From assembly GCA_003577165.1 (NCBI GenBank), contig QEUM01000010.1, positions 34,885-98,884 on the forward strand: 64,000 bases of DNA. Reading direction: 5' to 3'. The notes under the pieces are model-generated. The model made no database searches. It had not been told where the DNA came from and worked only from the letters and a program-made list of their open reading frames with translations. Positions 34,904 through 50,005 of the stretch are shown piece after piece. Within the stretch, counting starts at the first letter, position 1, and each line of letters begins with the position of its first letter. The position numbers were made by a program, and so were the translations under genes. Source of the stretch: Armatimonadota bacterium (GTDB taxonomy: Bacteria > Armatimonadota > Fimbriimonadia > Fimbriimonadales > ATM1).

Positions 34904-36376
34904 TTACGACAACCCCATCATCGGTAGGATTAGTCGCAGTGCGCCGAGCACGACGAGAAAACTGATCACGTCGAACAGGATTCCAGTCTTCATCATCGTG
35001 GCAGGCGGGATGTATCCGCTGCTGTAGACGATTGCGTTGGGTGGGGTGCTGATCGGCAGCATGAAGCCGAAGTTCGACCCGAGGGCCGCTCCCAACGCCG
35101 CGGGAATCGGGCTCACCCCTGCGCCCTCCGCAAGGCCGATCGCGATCGGCACCACCGTCGTCGCAGCAGCCGTGTTGCTCGCGATCTCGCTCATCGCGAT
35201 CGAGAGGCCTATGGCGAGCGCTGCGATGGACCAAGTGCTGTCCGCCCCCGTCGCACCCTTCATGGCCTCGCCGACCGACTGAGCGAGACCCGTATCCAAG
35301 GTCGCCTTGCCGAGCGCAATGCCGCCGCCAAACAAAAGAATCGTTCCCCAGTCGATGCCCGACGCCGATTTCCAACTCATCGCGTATCCAGTCGTCGAAC
35401 TTCGCCACGGCAGGACGAACAGGGCAAACGCGCCGATGAGCGCCGCATACGATTCCGGAAGATGCTCGGCGAGCCAGGCCGCGGTCGGATTGTCGGCGCC
35501 TAACAAGTAGACGAGCGCGCCGGGAAGAATCCAGAGCGAGAGGGAGAGGCCGAAAGCCGCCAACGTCGAGCGTTCGCCATCCGTCATCGGTCCCAACTCG
35601 CGAAGTTTCTCTTTGGACTTGACCCAAGCGTCGCGCGTGTCCACGTCCTTGGTGCCATACATCCCGCGGAGAACGAACCAAGCGATGAGCAGCATCACGA
35701 TCGTGATCGGCATCGCGAAGATCGCCCAGTCTACGAAGTTGATCCTCTGGCCCGTCGCCTCGCTGATTAACTTCACCCCAATCACGTTGGGCGGCGTGCC
35801 CACGATGGTGCCGACCGCGAGGCTCGATCCCCAAGTGAGCATGAGCAGGATTCCGATCGCGGGCTTTCCGCGCTGCTCTTCCCCGATGCTCTGAACAATC
35901 GCGAGGCCGATGGGAAGCAGCATCGCCGTGGTAGCGGTGTTGCTGACGAATAGCGAGATCGCCGTGGCCACGACACCGAGTGAAAGAAAGATCGCGGAGA
36001 GGCTTCGCGAAGCCGCGCGAATCGAAAGCAGCCAGTGCGTGATTCGAACCCCGAGCCCTGTGTCAGACATCGCCTTGGCGAGAATGAAACTACCGACAAA
36101 AAGGAAGATCGTTGGATCCCCATAGGATGCGAACGCCTTGGACGGCTCCACCGCGCCGGTGAGGCCGAGAACCAGAGTGCTGAGCATCGCAGTGACGGCG
36201 AGAGGGAGCGCTTCCGAAATCCAGAGCACGACCGCGCCGGCAAACACCGACGCCACGATCCGCTGGTTGTCGGGCAGAGCAGGCAGCAGCAGATAGGCGA
36301 ACGCGGAGGCGAGGGGCCCGGACAGCACTTTCCAGGGAAAGCGCGTCTGTGAACGGCCCATTGAGTTCGCCACCAA
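34904..36376 (-). CDS. SLC13/DASS-family sodium-coupled dicarboxylate or sulfate symporter
   Basis: A 490-residue membrane carrier with about 12 hydrophobic segments. Both Ser-Asn-Thr substrate and sodium motifs are present: FVSNTATTAMLLPI and EIASNTAAATTVVPIAI, each paired with a proline loop (GTPPNVIGVKL; STPPNAIVYSSGYI). These mark the divalent anion:Na+ symporter family, which imports C4/C6 dicarboxylates, citrate or sulfate. TTG start at 36376 has GAAGGA upstream; ATG at 36361 is the alternative. Three bases separate its end from the convergent WG-repeat gene. Confidence 0.88.
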   Translation of the reverse strand: MVANSMGRSQTRFPWKVLSGPLASAFAYLLLPALPDNQRIVASVFAGAVVLWISEALPLAVTAMLSTLVLGLTGAVEPSKAFASYGDPTIFLFVGSFILAKAMSDTGLGVRITHWLLSIRAASRSLSAIFLSLGVVATAISLFVSNTATTAMLLPIGLAIVQSIGEEQRGKPAIGILLMLTWGSSLAVGTIVGTPPNVIGVKLISEATGQRINFVDWAIFAMPITIVMLLIAWFVLRGMYGTKDVDTRDAWVKSKEKLRELGPMTDGERSTLAAFGLSLSLWILPGALVYLLGADNPTAAWLAEHLPESYAALIGAFALFVLPWRSSTTGYAMSWKSASGIDWGTILLFGGGIALGKATLDTGLAQSVGEAMKGATGADSTWSIAALAIGLSIAMSEIASNTAAATTVVPIAIGLAEGAGVSPIPAALGAALGSNFGFMLPISTPPNAIVYSSGYIPPATMMKTGILFDVISFLVVLGALRLILPMMGLS

Positions 36377-36503
36377 ACGTATTCCTTCGGCTGGCGACTG
36401 TGAATCCCTCCCTGGCCGCGAGCAATGCGTTGAGTCGAGGCCGTGGTGATTGCCTTGCGCCCGGTAGCGTTCGTTCGCAATAATCGCTCCTATGGAGGTG
36501 CAT

Positions 36504-37349
36504 GTGAGAATCAGATTGCTGAGTCTCCTCGGCGCGATAGTGGTCGCTGGCTGCGCGGGCGGCGAGCAGGCCGGGGACGTTGGGAATGCCCAGACCGGGT
36601 TCCTGCTCCGCTATCGTCTGGAAGAGGGGAAGCCAGTCGTCCACATCATCGAGGCGAACACCGTGATCACCGGATATGAAGACGGCACGCAGGAGAAGTC
36701 CACGGAAGTCTTAAGGGCGGAGATGACAACGACATTTGTGGGCGACGACGCGTATGAGGTCGAGATCAAGAACGTGGACATGGGAGGCGATAATCCAACC
36801 ACGCGTGTGCTCAAAGAGAACCCGGAATGGGAGGACGCACTCGGCGACTCTCTCGGAGACTTTTACTTATCGAAGGCCACGTATCGCATGACGAGCCGCG
36901 GGTTCGTCAGCGAATTCAAGTCTTCCGGAACCTCACTCTTGCCGGGGTATGCGGGTGCGTTCGGGGTCGGCGCGAACTCCGTGATCTTTCCTGAGAAGAG
37001 GGTGAAGCCGGGTGAGTCCTGGACTGCATCGCTCCTGCTCGGCGGGCCCGCCCCGGAGGAGCGCGTGATGCATGGGATTGAGCTGAACGACCTGCTCGAA
37101 ATCAAGGACAAGCCCGTCGAGATGACGTTCACGTTGGTCGGTGAGGAGACTCATGGAGGAAAGCGGATGCTTCACCTCACAGCGATGGCCATGGGCTCGG
37201 GCATGTTCATGAAAGAGCCGATGCACATCTGGCTGGAGCCGGAGACGGGCAGCATCATTCAGGTCAACCTCGTCACGCTCATCGAATCGAACAATGCGCA
37301 CGGCACGACGACAGTGAGGATCGTGAGGAGCGACTTTGCGGGCGGTTAG
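36504..37349 (+). CDS. Putative lipoprotein of unknown function
   Basis: About 281 residues with signal sequence MRIRLLSLLGAIVVAGC, a textbook lipobox (VAGC). The rest looks like an all-beta extracytoplasmic domain; segments such as VKPGESWTASLLLGG and TGSIIQVNLVTLIES resemble proteins that measure or buffer envelope state (DUF6263-like), but I cannot assign a family firmly. GTG at 36504 follows GGAGG by five bases. An in-frame ATG at 36492 lies seven bases after an AATAAT box and could start a leaderless message. It is followed by a strong terminator. Confidence 0.75.
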   Translation: MRIRLLSLLGAIVVAGCAGGEQAGDVGNAQTGFLLRYRLEEGKPVVHIIEANTVITGYEDGTQEKSTEVLRAEMTTTFVGDDAYEVEIKNVDMGGDNPTTRVLKENPEWEDALGDSLGDFYLSKATYRMTSRGFVSEFKSSGTSLLPGYAGAFGVGANSVIFPEKRVKPGESWTASLLLGGPAPEERVMHGIELNDLLEIKDKPVEMTFTLVGEETHGGKRMLHLTAMAMGSGMFMKEPMHIWLEPETGSIIQVNLVTLIESNNAHGTTTVRIVRSDFAGG

Positions 37350-37399
37350 TGATTCGAATCGCGGACCGGGCAATTGACCCTTGCTTGTCGAGTTAAGCG

Positions 37400-37431
37400 C
37401 TTAGGCTGGCGGATGCCAGCCTAAGTCTTTT
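37400..37431 (+). terminator. Rho-independent terminator
   Basis: An 11-bp perfect stem CTTAGGCTGGC / GCCAGCCTAAG with a GGAT loop, followed by TCTTTT. It lies 50 bases after the lipoprotein gene and in the convergent gap before the 494-residue gene. Confidence 0.9.
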
Positions 37432-37453
37432 CCGATTGGAGTGATAGGAGAAT

Positions 37454-38938
37454 CTATCCGCCGATCTCTGCGTCTCGCTTCTTCTTCTCTTTCTCCAGCT
37501 CGTCGTATCTGGAGTCTCGGTCCTCCTTCTTCTCGAAGGACTCGGTGTGAGGAACCGCAGCGTGAGTTTTGCACTTCTTATACGAGTACTTGTGATCTCC
37601 TCCGTGGTTCGGTGGTTTGTTGCAAGTTCCTTCGTAGCAGTCTTCGCGCCACTCAACGATGTACTTCCCGTCTTTCTGATCTTTGCTGAGTTTCGCAATG
37701 ATCATCTTGTGGTCCTTCGCGCCGCACTTTCCTGCCGCCACGTCGCATTGGAGTTCATAGCCTCCGGGGACGAGAGCGGTGAGGCTCGTGCGGAACACGG
37801 CGGTGCCATCCGACGAAAGGTTCATCGGGAGAATCTCGAACACGATCTGCTCCGGCGACGATCCTTGGAATCGCACGTTTTCGGGAGTGTTGTTCCGCAG
37901 CGTCACTTCGAGTGGGAAGACAGACTCGGGCATGTTCTTGCAGCCCTTGACCGTAACGGTCACTTCAGCGACCTCTCCGGAGAGCATCTGCGGTTTACTG
38001 GTTTCGACGTCAAGGCTCAGAATGTTGGTCTGCCCCGAGACGTGCAAGTTGCCCTCGTCGACCTCGGTCTGAGTCGGTCCGGGAGGAAGGTTGGGACAGA
38101 TGACGGTCACGCCTTGCGGTGATTCGACGAGCACGGGAGCGTCCTTGCCTCCCATCGTGACCTGTGTCGGCGTGTCGACCGAAAACTGTCCATCGAAATG
38201 AACCGGTTTCCCCCCCTCCGCGATAGGCGGGACGTTGATCGGCCCTGTTTGCGGAGCGGGAGGCGGAACGTCTGCGACCGGAATCTGGGCGCTCGCGATG
38301 GGTTTGCCCATCGGATCCTTCACAATGAGGGTTGCCGCTGCGAGCCCCGGCACGATCCACTGGAAAGCGCCTGCGCCTCTCCTCGTTCCCTGCAGTTCCA
38401 CGACGTAGCCCTGCAACTTCTTCGATGATTCTAAGAGTTCTGCCTGTGTGTCGCCTTGGGGGGCTGTGAGAATCGTTCCGCGGATCTTCTGTCCTTGCAC
38501 GAGGGTTTCGGGCAACAAAGAGTGAATCGTCCCTGCAGCAGTAGCGACCGAGAAAACGGTCATCCCGGAGTTTGAGTCGAGATCGGCAGACGCTACATCT
38601 CCCACCTTTTCATCGCGAACCTTCTTCGTATCGATGGTCCAATACCACGACTTGACTTCAGGATCGGTGCCGTCCCACGAGACGGTGACTTCTACGCTTT
38701 CGCCATCCTTCACGTCGCCTTTGGAGAAATCAGATTTGTTCGATCCGCTTCCGCTGGTCTTCTTGAAAGTGGTGACGGACTTGACGTCCACTGCGCGCGT
38801 CCATTCGACATGAAGGTCATTGACCTTCTTTCCCGTGTTGTTCGGGAAAACGAACGTGTCTTGGTTCTCTGCATATCCAACTGCCATGAAGAGCACAGCA
38901 GCGGCTGAGCATGCGAAAACCTTCAAGAGTTTGTTCAT
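37454..38938 (-). CDS. Secreted protein of unknown function
   Basis: About 494 residues; ATG at 38938 is preceded by GGAGG at six bases. A signal peptide (LLKVFACSAAAVLFMAVGYA) is followed by immunoglobulin-like beta-rich segments: an early part with FVFPNNTGKKVNDLHVEW, a proline-rich linker (DVPPPAPQTGP) near the middle, and later PQMLSGEVAEVTVTVKGCKN with TLRNNTPENV, which look like repeats of a stalk or CARDB/BACON-like fold. The last 40 residues are very charged (KKEDRDSRYDELEKEKKKRD) after a Cys- and His-containing stretch. I do not recognise the family. Confidence 0.7.
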   Translation of the reverse strand: MNKLLKVFACSAAAVLFMAVGYAENQDTFVFPNNTGKKVNDLHVEWTRAVDVKSVTTFKKTSGSGSNKSDFSKGDVKDGESVEVTVSWDGTDPEVKSWYWTIDTKKVRDEKVGDVASADLDSNSGMTVFSVATAAGTIHSLLPETLVQGQKIRGTILTAPQGDTQAELLESSKKLQGYVVELQGTRRGAGAFQWIVPGLAAATLIVKDPMGKPIASAQIPVADVPPPAPQTGPINVPPIAEGGKPVHFDGQFSVDTPTQVTMGGKDAPVLVESPQGVTVICPNLPPGPTQTEVDEGNLHVSGQTNILSLDVETSKPQMLSGEVAEVTVTVKGCKNMPESVFPLEVTLRNNTPENVRFQGSSPEQIVFEILPMNLSSDGTAVFRTSLTALVPGGYELQCDVAAGKCGAKDHKMIIAKLSKDQKDGKYIVEWREDCYEGTCNKPPNHGGDHKYSYKKCKTHAAVPHTESFEKKEDRDSRYDELEKEKKKRDAEIGG

Positions 38939-39088
38939 CGCTTGCCTCCGTATGAACATCCGAATCGTCGAATTGCTTCGACAGCCATACTGGACGGGGT
39001 TTGCCTGTCCTGCCACGTCAGACTGCGGGGTTTCCTATTGGGTTCCCGCTTTATTTCGTTTTGTTTCCGCGCAAGGCGGAAAACATCG

Positions 39089-39865
39089 TCAGAGCGACAT
39101 GGGCGCCCATTCTGCAGGCACGCCGTTAAGATAGAGTACGTTTTCCTCGAAGCCGAGAGCGAGCGCTCCCGTAGATCCGTCGTCGAAGTCGAGGAGCAGA
39201 ACAGCGTCGGTCGAGGGAGCGTCGAGCGACCAGTCTCCGCCATAGGGCTCCGAGTTCTCTCCCGCCTCGCCGGCCCTCAGTTCAAAACGACCGGACGAGA
39301 AGAGCCTCAGTTCGCTCGCCGAGGCGCTCTCCGCGTCAGCCGAGAAGTCGCCCTGACGAATCGTCGAGTCGGCAAGCCTCCGCCACCAGGACTCCAACAG
39401 TGGGCCCGCGGTCGGCTCAGAGAACTGCACCGAGTCCGCGAGGGACTCAGCGGCTTGCTCGAGAGCGAGTCGGTCAATCGGGTTTCCGGCGAGAAGGAAC
39501 ACAGCGGCGTTGCCGGTCTCCCCCGCGACTCCGGCGGCAACAGCAACCAGTTCACTGGCTTCGAAGGATGCTGTGACCCGGCCCCCGGAAACGGAGGGCA
39601 TTCCGACGGGTTCCAAAACGAGGTCGTTGTCCAGTTGGATCGGGCCCGCGAGATACGACCCCACGTCGTCCGCCGAGGCTCGGCTCAGCAGCGTCGCGAT
39701 CCCGAGGCCGGCGTACGATTCCGAACCGAGGTAGTAGGCGCGGCCGGGGCCCGGAACGCCTCCCACCCAGCCGGCCGGAACGACGAAACTGACTCCGGAG
39801 ACCTTCGCGTTGACTCTCGTCCCCGCGTTGTGGACTTCGCCGACCGCGAGTTCGACCTCGACCAT
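39089..39865 (-). CDS. Protein of unknown function
   Basis: A 258-residue protein with no signal peptide. The N-terminal half reads SFVVPAGWVGG and ELVAVAAGVAG and looks alpha/beta. The C-terminal half ends with SGRFELRAGEA, GDWSLDA, GALALGFEENVLYLNGVPAEW, a beta-sandwich pattern like the small 'write-out' domains found at the end of several bacterial proteins that report on dispersed signals. ATG at 39865 has GGGAAG upstream, and a CATAGT box ends eight bases before it. No firm family; probably a real gene from its codon pattern. Confidence 0.6.
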   Translation of the reverse strand: MVEVELAVGEVHNAGTRVNAKVSGVSFVVPAGWVGGVPGPGRAYYLGSESYAGLGIATLLSRASADDVGSYLAGPIQLDNDLVLEPVGMPSVSGGRVTASFEASELVAVAAGVAGETGNAAVFLLAGNPIDRLALEQAAESLADSVQFSEPTAGPLLESWWRRLADSTIRQGDFSADAESASASELRLFSSGRFELRAGEAGENSEPYGGDWSLDAPSTDAVLLLDFDDGSTGALALGFEENVLYLNGVPAEWAPMSL

Positions 39866-39942
39866 CGCTTCCCACTATGCCAGATTCCGCTGAGGCCGGG
39901 CTGAATTTCCTCGTGCGGGAGAAGGATCGGCGGAAATCTTCG

Positions 39943-39948
39943 TAAAAT
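39943..39948 (+). promoter_or_regulatory. -10-like box before the S41 peptidase
   Basis: TAAAAT ends six bases before the ATG at 39955 and no SD is present, again the arrangement expected for a leaderless transcript. Confidence 0.4.
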
Positions 39949-39954
39949 GCCGTT

Positions 39955-41217
39955 ATGAGTCTGAGAATCGCAGGAGTTCTCCGGCGCCTTCCAGTTTTCG
40001 CGGTCGCCCTGATGTCGGTGGCTGGGGCGGCCCAGCCCATCACGGCGGAACAGAAGGCGGACGTCCTGAAGGCCGTCGAAGACACCATCACGCAGCGCGC
40101 GTTCATCCCGGGTGTGGACTTCGCGAAGTGGAATGAGTTCCTCGATCGCCACAGAGCCGCGATCGACGCCGCAGCCGACATCTCGGCCTTCGCGACAGAG
40201 GTCAATCGCGCCTTGCGCGAGTTCGGCGCCAGCCACATTCGCCTCCAGACTCCCCGTGCGGCCCAGAACCGCAATCGAACCACGGCGACCGGAGTCGGCA
40301 TCTCCGCCCGCCCGGCCGAAGAGGGCCTTCGAGTGGTTTCGGTCGCGGAGACCGGGCCAGCGAAAGGCGCCGGGATCGCGCCGGGAGACGTGATCGTCGA
40401 AGTGAACGGCAAGAAGCCGACCGATCCCGAAGAACTCACATCGGAAGAGGGCAAGGAGATCGCGATCAAGGTGAAGAACGCGAGCGGCGAAGTGCGCGAC
40501 GTCGTGCTGAAAGCCGCGTCCTACTCGACGGTTCGCAAAGAGACTCTCACGTGGGTAGACAGCGAGACCGCAGTCCTCCGTGTGTTCACCTTCGCTGCGG
40601 GCTACGGTCGTGAAAACATCGAAGCGCTGATGAAGGACGCCGCAAAAGCGAAATACCTCATCCTCGATCTTCGCAGCAACGGGGGGGGATCGACGAACAA
40701 CCTCAACCACCTCGCGAGCCTTCTCTTGCCGCCTGACACGGTCATCGGCACATTCGTTTCGAGAAGAATGGCGGATCGGTTCACCACCGAAACCGGAAAG
40801 CCGGGCCTCAATCCCGTCGAGATTGCGCAGTGGTCCACGCAGAAATTCAAGACACAGAAGCGATCCATCGAGCCGTTCTCCGGGAAGGTGGCCGTCCTGA
40901 TTAACCGAGGGACAGGCAGCGCATCGGAGATCACCGCGATGGCGCTCCGCGAACAGAAGGGCGCGATTCTCGTTGGACAGAGCAGCGCGGGCGCCGTTCT
41001 CGCCTCGGTCTTCGGCCGGCTTCCGCACGGATTCCAGATCCAATATCCCGTGAGCGATTACGTGTCGGCGAAGGGCGCGAGGCTTGAAAAGGCGCCTCTG
41101 GTGCCGGACGTCGTGGTGGAGGAACGTCCAGAAAACGGCAAAGACCCCGCGCTGGAGAAGGCAGTCGAAGCCGTCAAAAAGCAGAAGAGCGAGCCGGCTT
41201 TGCCGATCGCCGCGTAG
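39955..41217 (+). CDS. S41-family C-terminal processing peptidase with PDZ domain
   Basis: A 420-residue secreted protease with an N-terminal signal (LPVFAVALMSVAGAAQ). A helical region is followed by a PDZ domain (about residues 95-180; GAGIAPGDVIVEVNGKKP) and the tail-specific protease domain: ILDLRSNGGGS, VLINRGTGSASEITAMAL with the catalytic S324, and VGQSSAGAV. The catalytic Ser is intact. It acts outside the cytoplasm, probably on protein C-termini. A run of eight G encodes the Gly-Gly-Gly before Ser. Confidence 0.88.
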   Translation: MSLRIAGVLRRLPVFAVALMSVAGAAQPITAEQKADVLKAVEDTITQRAFIPGVDFAKWNEFLDRHRAAIDAAADISAFATEVNRALREFGASHIRLQTPRAAQNRNRTTATGVGISARPAEEGLRVVSVAETGPAKGAGIAPGDVIVEVNGKKPTDPEELTSEEGKEIAIKVKNASGEVRDVVLKAASYSTVRKETLTWVDSETAVLRVFTFAAGYGRENIEALMKDAAKAKYLILDLRSNGGGSTNNLNHLASLLLPPDTVIGTFVSRRMADRFTTETGKPGLNPVEIAQWSTQKFKTQKRSIEPFSGKVAVLINRGTGSASEITAMALREQKGAILVGQSSAGAVLASVFGRLPHGFQIQYPVSDYVSAKGARLEKAPLVPDVVVEERPENGKDPALEKAVEAVKKQKSEPALPIAA

Positions 41218-41234
41218 CGTTCGTCTTCGTCGCC

Positions 41235-41267
41235 GGTTCGCAGGAGACGCGCCTCGCGCGTCGAACC
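41235..41267 (+). terminator. Hairpin after the S41 peptidase gene
   Basis: GACGCGC-CTC-GCGCGTC forms a 7-bp stem, and GGTTC/GAACC extends it at the base across an internal loop. There is no T-tract. It lies between the S41 peptidase and the next gene. Confidence 0.4.
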
Positions 41268-41283
41268 TCGTTCTGCATCTCCC

Positions 41284-42714
41284 ATGGCGCTGAAACACAA
41301 AGCAGCTTGGTGCGGCTCTCGCGAGGCCGGACTTTCGGACGATTCGGTGTCCGAATTCATCGAGAGGATGCACGAATGCGGAATCAACGCCGTCTTCGTG
41401 CATCTCAAAGGCGGAGACGGACTCCTCTATTGGCCGAGCAAGAGGTTTCCGGACGCTGTAGCCCCCGGATGCGATGAATTCGACCTCCCCGCAGCGCTGC
41501 TGAGAGAATGCCGCAAGCGAGGGATGCAACTGCACGCATGGCTGATCGACTTCTTCGAGGGAACAAACGGCGCAGCGAACCAGCGGCATCCAGAGTGGTC
41601 GTTGCGCAACGCGAAGAATCAGCCGACCACGAGCGAAATACTTCGCGGCCGACCGGTGGACCTCACTTGGATGTGCCCGGCTCGCCGTCCAGGCTACACA
41701 GATCAATGGTTGGTGCCCGCGCTCGAGGAGTTTGCGGCCATGTACGACGTGGACTCGATCCACCACGACTACATCCGATATCCAGGCGACATGGCGCCGG
41801 ATCAATTCTGCTTTTGCGACTACTGTCTGGAACAGATGCCGATCTTCAACGGCTTCGTATCGAAGACTTATCCTGATGAGCCCTTCTATCACGAACTCTA
41901 CGACCGTGCGTACTTGGAGGCCCATTGGGAGCAGAGCCCTCGCGTCCTTCCGAGGAACTGGCATCTTCTGGATCGAGAGAGCAAGTGCAGGTTCCTCCTG
42001 GAAGGGAGTTTCTTTCAGGGGGGGCGATACGATGCGGACTACTTTTTCTATACGTACCGCACATTCTGGGTGACGGAGTTCGCGCGCGAGGCCGCAGCCG
42101 CCATACGAAGGGTGAAGCCGACGATGAAAATCTCAGCCGCCGTCTTCAAGAACCCGATCCACTCCGGGCGCTTCATCGGCCAGGATTGGAGGCAGTTCGC
42201 TCCCTACGTGGATTTGTGCGTGCCGATGGACTACAGGGACCACTACCCAGGCTCATTCGACGTCTATCTCAACCTCTTCGAGGAGAGCATCGAATCGCAG
42301 AAGTTCTGGGCGAGGGACTTCGAATCGCTCTGGATCGGGGCAGCGATCAACTTCCTCTTCTTCGAGGAGGAGAGACCGCTGGTTGCCGCAGAACGCGCGC
42401 TTGAGCAGGGAGACGTGGATGCGGCCGTCCGGTCCTTCGCTGCAGTGTCAGAGAGAGTCCGGAAGTTCTCACCGCCTGTGGCCGAGGCGATGGACTCGCT
42501 CGCGGCCGGGCCAGCAGCCCTCGAGTCGGCGCTCGCCATGCTGAAGGACTTCCGATGCCAAACGCCGGTTGGTTACTATCCGGCGGACAAACTTCACCGC
42601 TTGATCGATCGCATCGAAGCGACGGGAGTGGAAGGGATCTCGCTATTCTGCGACGCCCACCTTGACGAGTACGGGCTGCGCTCCGCCCTTCGCGAACGCT
42701 TCGGCGCTAACTGA
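41284..42714 (+). CDS. Glycoside hydrolase-like (GHL10-type) TIM-barrel protein
   Basis: A 476-residue protein resembling the GHL10 (glycosyl hydrolase-like 10) family. The barrel pattern includes ERMHECGINAVFVHLKGGDG, LLRECRKRGMQLHAWL, DVDSIHHDYIRYPGD with an acidic pair typical of the active site, and ISAAVFKNP / DLCVPMDYRDHYPGS. No signal peptide, so it is cytoplasmic unless the N-terminus is misplaced. The substrate is unknown. It opens a rightward cluster that includes an M14 peptidase and a beta-galactosidase. Confidence 0.82.
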   Translation: MALKHKAAWCGSREAGLSDDSVSEFIERMHECGINAVFVHLKGGDGLLYWPSKRFPDAVAPGCDEFDLPAALLRECRKRGMQLHAWLIDFFEGTNGAANQRHPEWSLRNAKNQPTTSEILRGRPVDLTWMCPARRPGYTDQWLVPALEEFAAMYDVDSIHHDYIRYPGDMAPDQFCFCDYCLEQMPIFNGFVSKTYPDEPFYHELYDRAYLEAHWEQSPRVLPRNWHLLDRESKCRFLLEGSFFQGGRYDADYFFYTYRTFWVTEFAREAAAAIRRVKPTMKISAAVFKNPIHSGRFIGQDWRQFAPYVDLCVPMDYRDHYPGSFDVYLNLFEESIESQKFWARDFESLWIGAAINFLFFEEERPLVAAERALEQGDVDAAVRSFAAVSERVRKFSPPVAEAMDSLAAGPAALESALAMLKDFRCQTPVGYYPADKLHRLIDRIEATGVEGISLFCDAHLDEYGLRSALRERFGAN

Positions 42715-42760
42715 CTCTCGCCGCGGGAGGATTCGCGCGGTCGGCATCGAAACGGAGGCC

Positions 42761-48585
<5,825 letters not shown>

Positions 48586-48598
48586 TCGCCCTTCTCGT

Positions 48599-49984
48599 CT
48601 AATTCTCAGAGGCCGGACGGCGACTCCGCTCATACGCCTGCTTGACGAAGTAGATCACCGGCGCGCTCGCGAGCGCGAGGCCGGTCAGCCAGAGGCTCTG
48701 CCAACCATCTTCCTGTATTGACAGGGCAGTCAAGAGACCGATCATCGAAACGGGAAGAAGGAAGATGAGAATCAGCACCGGCCAACCACCGCGAATCTTA
48801 AAGGGCCTGTGGAGATTTGGCTCTTTCACGCGCAACACAAGAAGCGCTGCGGTCTCGAGGCAGAGAGCAGCCGAGTACATGACGACGTTCAGTTGAATGA
48901 GGCTCCCGAACTTCTGGTAAACGAGGATCGCGTAGAGCCCCCCGCAGACGAGGATCGCAAGCCACGGCGTGCCGAACTTCGGGTGAATGTCCACGAGCCG
49001 ACGGGGAAGGAACCTCTCTTCGGCGAGGACGAACGGAACTCGTGAACTCGCAAGAAGAGAGGCCGTAAACAGGGCGACAGGAGAGACGACGGAGGCGACG
49101 ATCACGCCCCACGCCATCCACTCCCCCCCCACCGCGCGGGCGATGTTCGGCCAAGCCCCCTCCTGCCATTGCGCCGCGTCCGGATAGTAGTGGACGCCGA
49201 CGAGAGTTGGAAAGAAGTACACGGCTGCGACGAGTGGAACCCCCCACAGCAGCGCGCGCGGATACGCCTTTTGCGGCTGGTCGACCTCTTCCGCGACGGT
49301 CGAGAGAGCGTCCCACCCGAGGTAGTTCCACATGATGATGCCCAGTCCAGCCGAGAGGCCCTGCTTCAACTCCCCAGGAGCGATCTCACCGGGCGGCAGG
49401 AACGGTTTCGACTCCAGCGCCATCCGCACCAGGCCAACGATGGACATCACTGCGAACGGCGCGATGATGAGCAGAGCGAAAGCGGTGCTCGCCATTCCGA
49501 CAATGCGTGTTCCTCGGATGTTCAAATACGTAAACAGGATGACGACGCACACGCTGACCGCGTAGTGCGCGAGCTCGTTGTCGAGGAGGATCGAATTTCC
49601 GAAGTAGTAGTTCAGCAGATGGCCGAGCGTCGAGGTGAAGAGGACCGGATAGAGAGCGGCGTCGACGATCGTGTACAGCCAAGTCCACCACGCGTTGAGG
49701 AATCCCGCGAACGGCCCCATCGCGCGCCGAACCCAAACGACATACCCCCCCTCGACGGGAATTGCGGGAGCGAGTTCGCACGATGTCAAGGCGTCCGGAA
49801 TCGCCCACACCAGCGGCGTGACGAGGATGAGGAGCAGTGCGAGCAGCGGCCCCGTTTCCGCAACCAACGGTTCGAGGCCGATCGGCCCGCCGCTCACGCA
49901 GCAGAAGACCGTGAACGCGAGCGCGAGCGGCGAAAGCGACCGCGCCCTAAGAAGCCGGTGGCTGCTTGAATTCGAACCCGCCAT
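48599..49984 (-). CDS. APC-superfamily amino-acid permease
   Basis: A 461-residue carrier with 12 hydrophobic segments. PLALAFTVFCCVSGGPIGLE and PIPVEGG-type EGGYVVWVRRAMGPFAGFLNAW match the amino acid-polyamine-organocation family (eukaryotic-type LAT/plant PUT-like branch). EVDQPQKAYPRALLWGV is the conserved EE..nP.r..P.ai segment. Substrate unknown. It follows mscL by 21 bases on the same strand and is convergent with lacZ. Runs of seven and eight G encode Gly-Gly. Confidence 0.87.
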   Translation of the reverse strand: MAGSNSSSHRLLRARSLSPLALAFTVFCCVSGGPIGLEPLVAETGPLLALLLILVTPLVWAIPDALTSCELAPAIPVEGGYVVWVRRAMGPFAGFLNAWWTWLYTIVDAALYPVLFTSTLGHLLNYYFGNSILLDNELAHYAVSVCVVILFTYLNIRGTRIVGMASTAFALLIIAPFAVMSIVGLVRMALESKPFLPPGEIAPGELKQGLSAGLGIIMWNYLGWDALSTVAEEVDQPQKAYPRALLWGVPLVAAVYFFPTLVGVHYYPDAAQWQEGAWPNIARAVGGEWMAWGVIVASVVSPVALFTASLLASSRVPFVLAEERFLPRRLVDIHPKFGTPWLAILVCGGLYAILVYQKFGSLIQLNVVMYSAALCLETAALLVLRVKEPNLHRPFKIRGGWPVLILIFLLPVSMIGLLTALSIQEDGWQSLWLTGLALASAPVIYFVKQAYERSRRPASEN

Positions 49985-50005
49985 CGTTGTCGGCGTCGCG
50001 TCTCC

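Noticed and set aside
36030..36060. A T-arm-like sequence (GGTTCGAATC on the minus strand) near 36040, also GATTCGAATC near 37352.
   Set aside because: The first is inside the SLC13 symporter gene and no acceptor, D or anticodon arms fit around either; the second is in an intergenic stretch without cloverleaf pairing.
38940..39085. A GGCAAACC-like stretch and short hairpins upstream of the 494-residue gene, considered as a cyclic-di-GMP riboswitch.
   Set aside because: The second conserved block (GACGCAAAGCC-type) and the receptor helices are missing, so only a chance similarity remains.
39061..39085. Hairpin TTTCCGC-GCAAG-GCGGAAA downstream of the gene ending at 39089, considered as a terminator.
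   Set aside because: Neither strand has a following T-tract and the stem is short; I left it out of the feature list.
39685..41964. A 759-residue open frame on the minus strand opposite the S41 peptidase and GHL10 genes.
   Set aside because: It is Arg- and His-rich, has no recognisable motif, and lies antisense to two genes with clear domain motifs; typical of antisense frames in high-GC DNA.
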